Source: Heligmosomoides polygyrus polygyrus
Taxonomy: Eukaryota > Nematoda > Chromadorea > Rhabditida > Heligmosomidae
Direction of reading: 5' to 3'
DNA length: 64,000 nt
Assembly (NCBI GenBank): GCA_947396885.1
Contig: OX377205.1
Span: 72,884,969-72,948,968, forward strand
The notes below the pieces were generated by a model. It was given only the letters and a program-made list of their open reading frames with translations. It searched no databases and had not been told where the DNA came from. Position numbers and translations under genes: made by a program. Each line of letters opens with the position of its first letter. Position 1 is the stretch's first letter. This document shows, in pieces, positions 37,350-49,300 of this stretch.

Positions 37350-40300
37350 TCAAATTTTATTTTCTAAGTGGATCTTCCTGTCTAGTAGGACTAGTATTAT
37401 CATCGTAGCGTTCTCCTGGTGTCCTCCTGAAACTTCGTTGACTGTTGGCCGGCTCGTAACGTCAGTGATGTGGGCGTTGTGCGTAAACGTCCGCTGACGT
37501 TGGGCTTCCGCTGAAATGAACTAGGTCTCCTTGTGAATAGATCGACCAAAGAACCGCCTCTTTTAGTCATGACGAAAATGGCTCCATGGATCAGTGGAAC
37601 ATGTTCGCTGCTGACCTTGTCATTCTGTGGGAAGGATAACCGGCCTATGTCGAGGTGTAGAGTGAGCGTAATCGGAAGGATTAATGGGCAGGTGAGTAGC
37701 TCTGGAATGAATCAGCACTCCTCCTTCGTCGGAAAGATAAAGGGTCCTGGGGTTAGAAGTGTAACCTTTGGTGTCCGGCCGTTTCCTCTCGTTCAACTGT
37801 AGCAGCGTGTCGACGAGGCCTTTCAAGTGAGCGGAAGCATGGCTCCCGATGGCTGGGTAGGCACACTGAAATTGAACCCTTTTGACTGATTTCGGCTGAA
37901 GATTGAGATGTTGAACGAACTGTGGTTGCTGCTAACCTTTGTAATTTTCATTACGATCGCCGGTAAGTTTTCACCGTCAAAAGCTCTCTTCAGCTCAATC
38001 AGCTCATAGAGAACACATCCCAAAGACCAAAGATCACTCTTCTGGTTGTATGACCTGCCTGAAAATCATACAGTTCGAGGTAAATTGAGATGAGGATTAA
38101 CCACTTAAGCAAGAGTCAATAACCTTCGCATATCTCCGGGCTTAGGTAGTTCGGTGTGCCGATGACGGTCGAAGCGAGACTCCTGGTAGTGAGCTCCTTG
38201 GAGATACCGAAGTCGGACAGCTTTACGAGCGTCTTCTTTCTGGAACTCTTGTATTCCACTGTGTTGGGATAAGAATGATGAAGGAGGGCGTTTAGTCATT
38301 TTCTTTTGGGATACGCCACGCATTTTCCTTCTGCGGGATATGTTTGTGATATGTTTGTGGCATTTTGAATGTGTATTTGGCCTACACAATGACTCGCGAT
38401 GGCCAGCCAATGGACTGGTCGGTGTCTTATCTTTCGATACGAGTCTGGTAACAATTCATCGACCCCAGAGGAACGTCATCGACCCAGAGGAATGGTAGGC
38501 TTCGATGGCCTGGAGGGAAACCCGAACCAAGACGTGACTCGGAGTGCGAACTACAGCTGGCGCCTCAAACTGCGCAACTACGCACATTACGGGGTCACTG
38601 GGCACATTTGCTGTGCTTTTCTGTAAGTGATAGCACCTCCCGATGTTTAGAAGTCATTGGGTAACGTTCCCTTTATGTAGATTTCCGGGGAAGGGGAGGT
38701 GTCAGAAGCGCCCAGCGCGAGCTCGGCTGGTGAAGTGGTTACAGAATCCGAGCACATAGTGAGATTTGAGGTGGAATCGCCGTTACATCCTCCTGCATTT
38801 CTCAAAAGGATTAGACTCATGGTTTGTGTAGCTGAAGGCGAATTTCCAAAGACTCAGTATGTCGTACCTGTTGAGGAGGATATTCTGTGTTTTGAGATCT
38901 CGATGGACGATCGATTTGGAGTGAATGTGATTTAGAGCTATGAGAATCTGAAATTCTCGGTCTCATATTTTTCTGACTTGCACTATTTTCCACTATTGGG
39001 GAAATTATAACATTCACAAAGAATGGAAGACAAAGGACAGAGAGAACAAACCTGAGTAAAGTAGTTGAGCACTTGCGTCTCCGTAAAGTTCACACCTAAA
39101 ACTAAGCGAAAAAATAATAGAGCGAACAGAACTGTGACTAGCACGACCTATAAAAATTGTAGTAAAAGAAAACACGAGAGTATTTTGAAACAGTGCATAG
39201 CTATTTTTTGAAGGGTTTTTATTTTGAATATGTGTAGAACATTAGTTGATTGGAGAGAAATTATAAACTAAATTGACAGTGGCAGTGAGCTTATGTGAGT
39301 CAGTATGAGATATGGCAAACACTTTTGTTCCTAGTCAGATTCTTCAAGCCTAAAGTGGCTGGTACCGAGATTGCAAGCTGTTACAAATATGTCAGCGGGA
39401 GGTACGGGTTCGAGCCCGCCTGGCGCTAGATTTTTGATCGCAACCAAACTTTTTTGTTCATTTTAAGGCTGTATATAGTTAAATTCCAGACCCGAACACC
39501 TGAAGAATCTCCCGCCAACGCTCATCAACACTTTGGCGCGGCTCTTCACACGCTACCTCTCGGATGCAAGGTTCCATCTCAGTGGAAGACCAGCAAGACC
39601 GTCTTGCTGTACAAGAAGGGAGGCGTGCACGACATTGGCAACTATCGCTCTATCTGTCTGCTGTCCGTAGTCTACAAGCTGTTTACTCGAGTTATCCTGA
39701 ATAGGATCGGCCGAACGCTGGACGAAGGACAGCCATGCGAACAAGCAGGATTTCGGAGAGGATTCAGCACGATCGACCACATACACACCATTACGAAGCT
39801 CATCGAAGTGTCGCGAGAGTACAAGCTGCCGCTTTGCCTTACGTTCATCGACCTGAAGAAGGCATTCGACTCTGTCGAAACTGAAGCGTTCATCGACGCC
39901 CTGTACACTCAGGGTGTTCCTACTCAGTACATCAGAGTCCTTCGAGAGCTGTATAGTGGATTCACGACCAAGATCCCACCATTCTACAACGACGTCGTCA
40001 TCAACGTGAAGAGAGAGGTTCGGCAGGGGGATATCCCCTGCCGAACCTCTCTCTCGCCCCCGAAGCTCTTCAGCGCCACCCTCGAAAACGTCATGCGAGA
40101 ACTAGAATGGGAAGACATGGTAGTGAAGGTCGACGGCCGGCAACTGCTCCATCTTCGCTTCGCTGACGACATCGTGCTCATAACACCGAGCATCAGTCAG
40201 GCGGAGCGAATGCTGGCCGACTTCGATCGTGTATGTGGGAACGTTGGACTGCAGCTGAATCTTACGAAGACGATGTTCATGAGGAACGGACAAGTTTCTG

Positions 40301-43300
40301 ATGCCCCATTCTCACACAACGGCACGAACATCTCCGAATGCTCCAACTATGTGTATCTGGGTCGCGAAGTCAATATGGCCAACGACCTAGCGCCGGAGCT
40401 GGCCAGGGGAACAAGCGGCTTGGGAGCTTTCAAGAGCGTCGAAGAAGTCCCGAAGAAGAGAAAAAAGGTCCGACTCCGTGCCCACCTATTCGACTCCACT
40501 GTTCTTCCTGCCCTAACGTACGCCTCAGAGACCTGGGCTATACGAAAGCAGGATGAACACGCGATCAGCGTCGCGCAGCGTGGAATCGAGAGGACGATGC
40601 TCGGAGTGACACGACTCACGCAAGTGAGAGAAGGCCTCCGGAGTCCCGAGCTTCGCCGACGCTCGAAGATCAGAGACGCTGTCGCGTGGGCCAAGTTGTC
40701 GAAAATTAGGTGGGCCGGCCACGTAGTGCGCTTCGCAGACACCCGCTGGACGAGAGCCTTTACCGACTGGATTCCGCGGGATGTCAAGAGAACACCAGGG
40801 CGTCCATCCACGCATTGGTCGGACTTCTTCGTGAAAGTCCTGAGCAAATGGTATGCCGCTCTTCTGGTCCTTCGAGCAATAAGGATCCACTGGAGTATTC
40901 TGGCACGCGACAGGGACGAATGGAGACTCTGCTGGCGCCCGCTCGAGCAAGTCGATGACCAACGGGACGACAGGTGATACAGGTGATATAGTTGAATTCA
41001 AGAAGGTAGCATTTCTGCTGGAGTACACTTCATTTCTACCATTGGCTCAGTGTATAAGAGGGGCCACTGCCACGTGAAGTTGTAGTTCTAGGACTTTTCT
41101 ACTTCTGCGGCCAATCAACCATTCTTTTTAATATTGATCTAGGTATAGCCAATGTGTACAAGAAGTGTGGGGTAAGGTGTGGCACAAGTTCAAGATGTTT
41201 TCTTCGATAAAACGTTGATCAGTATCTTCTGGCACTTGATGCAGCCTGCATTGCGTGAGGAAGTCCCAGAAGCATCGCATCCGAATTGGAATGACTGACT
41301 GGTTGCTCGGAGTTAAACTTTTATGCCAATAGCGCGAGTACAAAGGCCTATGGACGAGCTCCACAACGAGCAAACAACATCGATCAGCTGACCATGATCA
41401 ATTGATTTTGTCGATTTTTGTCCAGAACCGAGAGATGGGAATCGTGTGGACATCCTATGTTTTTGGAGCCAAGCCGTAGCCAGTACGCCTGACTAGGATC
41501 TGCTATCGCATTCTACTAAATGTTCTTTGTGGTCTAAAGATGCTACATAGCCTGCAGTAGAACCCTACCGAAGTGTGTAGGACATTTTTCAACGGAGCGC
41601 TCTCAATAAATGAAGTGTTCTTCCCGTTCAATTCAGAAAACACCAGTTTAGAAGATCAGGGGCCGGATTCATCAACGACTTACAGCCCAGAGAAAATTAC
41701 AGCCGAAATCCCTGATAGCGCGGCTTGTCAAGCGATATGGTGAGCGATAAGCCGCGTTATCTGACGATGAGTTTTCCGCTGAGAATTCTCTGTTAAAGTT
41801 GTGTAAGTCGTTGACGAATCCAACCCCAGGTTGGCTGAGGCCATTCTTTCGATAGGGGTGATCAGCGCTTCAGACAGCGTTCTGAAGCCGACCCTATGAC
41901 AAATATCGGGAGATGCGTGCAGAAGGTTGGCTGCGTCCACATGGCGGTTGGTCACGGCTTCACCTTGGGATGCTTAGGAGAGTTGCGATGGCGGCTAACG
42001 GGTATCACGTAAACTCACGGGTGACAACAGATTCAGGCGAATAAATGACCGTGGTACAGGGATATCCAAAAAACGTCACTTAGACCAGCTTGGTCTCATA
42101 ATTTTTGAAGATGTGTCCTTGGTTAGCCACAGTTTGAAAAAGAGCAGGCTGGATGCATTAGTTCGTGCCGAAGGCTTCAATGGATTTTTAGACTAAAATA
42201 AGGAAGTGTTTTCAGTTGGGGTCGTTTTTGGAGTTGCCTTTTGATAAGTTTCCCAGAAGATAATAACAAGTGACTATTATTGGTGATGATTGGTGATGAA
42301 CACAAACATGATTATATTAGTGTTTTAAACTTATTTTATCGAGTCGTGAGCAGATAACATAAATGACTTGCCTAAAAAAACAAAAATTTAAAAAATGTAT
42401 AGGATATTTGGTTTGTTATGGGATGCTTCCTGGAAAAAAATAAACATTTACAAATATTTAAAAGCGTGCTTAGCTTACGTTGCACCCTGACAATTATGTT
42501 CTATTTTATTTTCACATATTACTAAACAGAAAAATCGCACTGTTACATTAAAGTGAAGTGCATGGCGTAGCCTAAGAGAATCGCTAGCACCGGCATTTCT
42601 CTTTGGCGCTTGCATCTCACTTCTGCCTTCATAGCTGGCCATTCAGCCATTGTAGGAGTTTAACTTAGAGGTCATCCCGATTTATGCGTTGGTAAACGAC
42701 AGAGGACGTCGACAATCAATTCTTCCATAGGGGGGGGGGCACATATTCAGTTTCAGCAGGATATCGTGGAGGCAATTGAATGTTCGTCTGTCCTACACAA
42801 TGACTTACAGTAACCAGGATCGGCTTAGGCCGGACACGAGCGCTAGAACAAATGATACTAGTATCAATAATGGCGTTTCCAACACACCAAAATCAGCGAA
42901 GTAAATACTCTTCGGAAAATGAATGGTTTGAACAAAATTAGGCCGGTAAGCGCGAAAACCGGGTCTCACCTTTTTGGTCCTGCACCAATTTTTCCATGGT
43001 ACCGCCCTCGGCGTACTGCATAACTATGGCGAGCTGATTCTCGAATATGAAGTAGTCGTAATAGCCGATGATCATCGGGTGATGCATCTTCTGCAGCAGC
43101 TTCACCTCACCTGGAAGGTTTTAGGTTAGGAGAAACCTTACTGTCTTCCTATTTGGTCGAGCGTAAAACCTAAGGAGAAAATGGATTTTTTGACAAGTTG
43201 GAACAACAGCGCCTCACCCATCATTGACTTCTCCTCGTCGGGACTCATACCATGGATGAATATCGTCTTCACTATCACCTAAATGATCAGTGATTCAAAT

Positions 43301-46300
43301 TCGAATATTATGCGTTCCATTGTTGGACAGTTTGCTAGAGCAAAGCAAATTAATCGGCTTAAATAAATTCTTTCGTGGAATGCGCTGGGAATTCTATTTT
43401 TACGAAATGCACGAAGGCGATTTGTTTGGCGTAGACAATGACTCGCAGTAGATAAGGAGCCATCGTTTTCTCCTTCTAGATAAATCTTGGACAAATTGGT
43501 TAGCCTGAGCGCCAGTGCATAGAGCTGATATTCGTACTCTTGCTAATTGAGATGCCTCACCTACAATCCTGATTTCAGTATATCTTCAACGAATAACCGC
43601 TCGACAGACTCTTTGCTTCTGCTTACCAAAACCATTTTTTATTTCGTCTAGTATTAGGATGGTAAGAAAGTCTGGATTTTTTGAGAAACCCTCAACTCTC
43701 CATTATTGACCAGAATCCATAGACCAACGCACGGCAGTTGTCAATCATTCTCGAAACGTCTCCGTGACATGTACATGCACAGATAGCCACGTCTCCTTCC
43801 ATAGCTTTATTATCATGACGATTATCATTTATTGCACTTGTGTGTGCGCTTGATTAAACGAACTAAACGAGGGAGATACATTGCCTATAACAGGCTTAAG
43901 TGCTTCTTGCTCTGCTCTAATCTTTTTCTGGGATGCGAAAGTGGTTAAACCGTAACGCCGTAGCAAAACAAACGCTTGTTAGCAAAAACGGAAAGCAATG
44001 ATTTTGCGATAATAACTTTGATCACGATATCAATTGCACAAGAGCACCTTCGAAGCATAATATTCTATAAATGGCATCGAGGCACTGGAGCGATGGCAGC
44101 GGTTCGAAAGATCAGCAGCGCACTGGGAGAGAACACCACTTTCATCAGCACTGGTCAAGCGTTGGTTCGCCCGCTTTAGAGGAAGAAACACAGACTTTGA
44201 AGTCAAACATCGTTCGGGATGTCCACACATAGTGAAAAATCCCGTTGTTCTCAACGCTATCAAAGAGAATCCGGAGATACCCTCTCCCTTGTCTTGCGGC
44301 GAGACTCGGTTTTGTACATTGAGAAGTCCTCATTTACCTCCAGTCACTCGGCTACCTAAAAGTGCTGACTCGATGGATTCCGCATACCCTGCCCGATGGC
44401 ATGCGGGTCACCCAATATCTATCTCCCAGTCTCTCGTTCTCCGCTTTCCTCGGAAGGAGTTTCTGGAAGACGTTGATTGAGAAAAACGATGGAGACGTGC
44501 TTCTGCCTGCCTACTCTGCGACAACGCTAGGCCGCATGTAGCTAAGGAGGCACGTGAATACTTGCAGTAGCTGGATTGGGACACTCCATCGGAGACGAGT
44601 CGAGTCCTCTACGAATCTTTAAGGTATCGTGTCGTGTGGTTTCTTCGAAGCGAAGACCCGCCAGCACAAGTCCTCCTCTTAAGAAGTGTCTCCTTTACCG
44701 CTTTTGGGCTTCGCGAGGAATGTTGCATCGCGAGTTGCTGCGCAAGGATGCACAGTCACCGGCAACATTTACGCCAATCAGCTTCAGAAACTAGAGAACG
44801 CTGATTGAGAAAAACGGTCGAGACGTGCTTCTGTCTACTTCCTTCACGACAATGCTAGGCCGCGTGTAGCTAAGGAGGCATGTGAGCAATTGGAGGAGCT
44901 GGATTGTGCCACGGTTCCCCGCCCACCGTATTCCCCTTATATTGTCTCCTCCGACTATCACTTATTTCGTCTCCTTGACGCATTCCAGGCAAAAAAAGAT
45001 CACCATAATTGAAGATGTTGAAAGAGCGATCAGCAAATTCTTTGATCTCCAGTCTCCGTCGTTCTAGAAGAAGGAAATCGTTGACCTGCCCAGTAGGTGA
45101 GAGACTGCTGTGACAAACGATGGTAGTTATGCTGTTAAACGAATTTGTATTCCGAATAAAAAACGCAAGATGGAAATACCCTCAGACCTCAGGACTCCCT
45201 TATCACCCTGATAATGATCTCAGAGTGTAGCTTTTGTTGCGCGTGGTGGCGCAGTCAGAGGAACCACCGAGTGTCGTGTGCACCCCGAATCGAGGTCCGT
45301 GGTTCGGGTTTCCCGCCTAGGCCAACCAAGCTTTCCATCTCTCCGGATGTCATAGAGTGATACCATACCTTTATGGGAAGGACAGAACAATGACCTGTTC
45401 ATTGCCTAGTCACCGCAGTCACTGCATAGGCAAAATGTACATATACGTACGTGTGTTATACGTGTTCTCCTGCTGCATACGTTGTTATCTCATATACAAT
45501 TTTCACGTTAAATTGGATAGTTATCACTTAAATGGTACACACTTCTATACTAAATTGATGCTTCTGAAATGAGAATGGACGTTTTTCAATTCCAAACGAG
45601 CTTTTTACATGTTAGACTACGAAGTCTCCAGTACATATAATCAGAATAATTTTTTCAAGGAAAATTTGGCATAACTTTCTTTGACATTATTTTGTCTAGC
45701 TGCCTGGATGGGTGTAATAATTTTATAAAAACTTTACTTTTTGAGAAAGTAATGAAGAAAGTAATGCACCAGGCCCTCGAGAAGCTCGTCGCGGCTTTTA
45801 TTTCTTTGATAGTGAATGTTGCTTACATTAAGCATCAAAGTGAGTATATGTGTGTTTCTTACAGTTGTTTTTGTTGTGTCATTTACAGTCCTGAAACTCC
45901 ATGCAAGCAGAAATTTTTCTATCAATCAAATAAAAATCGCGATGTCTTGGTCGCGGGCATGGCGCAGTATCTACTTCTAGCTCTAAAATTGCCACCTTTC
46001 CGCTCTTTAGAACAAGCTTTAACTATTTTTCCTCAAAAAATGATAATTTTGTAAAATTTCAAACAGTGTGTTCATTTATTCGGTAGATGAATTAGAACTT
46101 CAAAGAAAGCCATACCAAAATCTTCCATGAACAACAGGTTATTCTAATATTTTTGAAAAGTTCGTGCCTAGTTTAACATGTAGGAGCTCGTTTCGAGGAT
46201 GTTCGCTTTGATTTCAGAAGCGCCACGTTTGTTTAGAAGTGTCCAATTTGGTGTGAAATGTGGGCACTATGGCATTTGGAGGGTCACCATAGCATGTCGC

Positions 46301-49300
46301 GGCGGGCAGGCGTGGTGAGTAGCTACATACAGCGAATGTAAACGCAGTCTTATCTCAATTTTTCAATTACAGATTCATGTTTTATTTGCCTTCGTATTGG
46401 GCAAGGGAGGGAACTCCAGGATGTGAGTAATTTTAACACGGGTGCTCTGTTAGGTTGATAGAGTATTGATAACTAGGCATAACATTTATTATGGATTACG
46501 GTAGTCACTGTGGGACGCAGTGACAATGCGGCTGTATTGGCGCGGCAAGTGGCGGCAAGGCGGCCTAAAGGCGGCCATTCGAGGTTACTTTTGGGGGATT
46601 GCTCCGCTGCGAGGAGCCCGCCGCCGTGTGCCTTCTCCGTAGGAGCCCGCCGCCGCTACTCTACTCTGTAGGAGCCCGCCGCCGCTGGTCTTCTCGGTAG
46701 GAGCCCGCCGCCGCTGGTCTTTTCTGTTCGGGCCACTGGGAGATCGCTAGGTCTCGTGTCTCTGCTGCTACTTTCTCGGGTGAAGGGGAGAAAACCCGAA
46801 CCCTTCTGCTGGGCAGGACGTCGAAACTTCCCGCGCCGCTACGCCGCATCGTTCCTGGGGCTACACTAACGTCTCACGCCAGTAACCGACGGTACTAGTG
46901 CATCATCCTCACCATCGACCTGCTACTCACATTTCTACCATCCATCCACTCATCGTACTGAACATTTCTCACAGTTTCCTCGTTTTAATTGTTTGTGTAA
47001 TAAACGTGTTTTCATTTGTGTGTCTGCTGTAAAAGAAGAAAAAGGGTTTCGACCCTAAATACTTAAACCAATCGCCTCATCGGATATTTATTTTGCTGGG
47101 ACGACCACTCAATTGCTCCACTTCAGCCACACCTTGGAGTCCCTTCCCCTGCCTAAATCTGTGCTCTATCCCGCTGACGCAGAGGAGAGCACAGAACCGA
47201 AGTATGGCATTTTTGTTTGGTTTCTTTGCTATCAGTGTGTCATCGTTTCTTTCTCCGTGTTAGTGACATTTTTATAACGTGCCTCCTCCAACTACCATAG
47301 CACTGAAAATTTTCCAATTTGACGTCAAAATGGTATATATAACGCAACGTTGTAAAAGTTTGTCCCACCTAACTTGAATTGTTTCCAGTACGTGTGAATG
47401 GTGTACGCATTGCGGAATGGAATCCGATCCGTGTGCAACTTGTAAACATTTTACTTGAAGACTCGAAACAACACTGAAGCTAAGCGGGCTTGACGTATTC
47501 ACGGTCGTCAAGGAAAGGAGAAGCCATAAGCGGTATATCACTTGAATAAACAGCAGGGGTGCGGGAATGGCAAGGGCACCTACCGTAATCGCGCACTGCG
47601 GTAGGTATGGGGGCAGGCTGCCGCGATTACGCTAGGAGTCACGGTGCGTTCCCGCACTGCCGCTGCACGTTCCCCTACCGTGTCACCAAGCGACACGATC
47701 CGCCCTAAGCTATATGAGGTTTAGGAAAAGATGACATTATCACACACTTGCCCGCCGATGATTCTGTGTCTGTCAGGTGTGGGACAGGCACGCTCTCTTC
47801 TCCCCACTCAGTACTGATGCTGTGGAAGCCCCTTGAATGCTTGCCTACTTGATAACATGCTCTGGCCGAACGGGTGAAGTTGGGCCGTGTCCCGGAGCCG
47901 CGACCTGCCCAGCTACGTTCCAAGATCTGGCCAGGTACGGCCCAAGATTCTCGGTCATCCTTTTTGAGGGCAGCACGTGCTGTCCGAGATCGGCAGCACA
48001 TCCTCCCTTCGAAATAAGCAGGATGTGCTGCCGAGTTCGAGATGACCAAGTGCTGCGAGCTGGGCAGGTGGTTCCGCCCACTTTTGCATTCTTGGGCCGT
48101 AGTTGGGCAGATATTGGGCCGCAGCCGGGCAGATCGCGGCTCCGAGACACGGCCCAACTTCTCCCATCGGCCATAGAGCAGTAGCCGGTAGAGCAGTAGC
48201 CGCTAGAGCAGTAGCCGGTAGAGCAGTAGCCGGTAGATAGTGTTTCACGGCTACCAGTAAGGTTTGACCGATTCCATGTGGTCTTGGTGATGAACTGAAC
48301 CCAATCTGCTATGAAACTATTATATTATAGATGGCAACCTCCCACTACCCCTGATCGAAAAAAGAATTTGTAAGGAAAATTCGCCTTGCGGCGTTCGCTT
48401 AGAATGCCCTTGGTGTTTTTGGGATGAGTCGTTGGGCGGCCTACGAGTGCTTAGGCGCCCAATATGGAGGTTGTTGAATGTTACTGGGACATGTGATATA
48501 GGGAGATTTCTGTCAACAGGAAGTCTGGCGCACAATTAATGGTTCGTAGTTCAATATGTGCTTGAATTTCTTTATTGAGGTTGAATAGTAACAAGTTATA
48601 CAAGTTGGATAACACCGCGAGTCTACTTGTAAGATATACCATTTCGCTCCAATTTGGACACTTTTCTAGCCAAACTAGTCACTTTTGAAACCAAATTGGA
48701 CACGCTTCCAAGTCGGTCTAACATTTTTGCAATTTCAGACCTACCCAGATGTCCGCAGGAAATTTGAATACCACTGCGGTGCTTCTCGGACAATCCTCTA
48801 CAACTCCAATAGGCCACTTTGAAAATTGTCACCGGACGTTCATTGACCTCCCTTGTAAGACTTTTAAAATTGAAGTTAGTTTAAAATAGTAAATAAATAG
48901 TGAAAAAACGATCTCTTCGAAATCAGCTTCTTCCACATTAAACTAAAAACCCTCTAAAAAGGTTAAAATAACTTTTGTACAAGGAAAATTTTAGTATAAC
49001 GATTTTGAAGAAAATAGCGTTTCACCACTTGTTCCAGAGAGCAGGAACGCGGCAATTTTTTTAATGCCAAAAAAGAGATTGTGCTATGCCCTCGTCCAAG
49101 AAGTAGCGATTTTTATTCGGTTGTTAGCAGAATTTCTGTTTACGTGGCGTTTCATACCTGAAAACGACAGAACAAAAAAAAACAATTAAAATCCCTAAAT
49201 GTACTTACTTTGGTGGTAAATGTTGGTGGTATTTACACTATCAACCAAAGAAAAGTTGCAGCGAACTTTTTGAGTGCATGGCGCAATCTAGTCTTTTAAT

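Noticed and set aside
38105..38410. 101-codon frame overlapping the kinase DFG exon
   Set aside because: It is out of phase with the kinase frame; the correct frame starts at the acceptor before 38239.
39454..40977. Host gene of 507 residues
   Set aside because: It is an RTE reverse transcriptase with FADD, lacking its endonuclease and carrying a disruptive palindrome.
45734..46054. 120-codon plus frame at 45.7 kb
   Set aside because: It lies in the dispersed family with inverted ends, and other copies do not preserve the frame.
47705..48248. 150-codon and other minus-strand frames
   Set aside because: They are produced by the 306-bp palindrome and adjoining tandem repeat; frames exist on both strands symmetrically.
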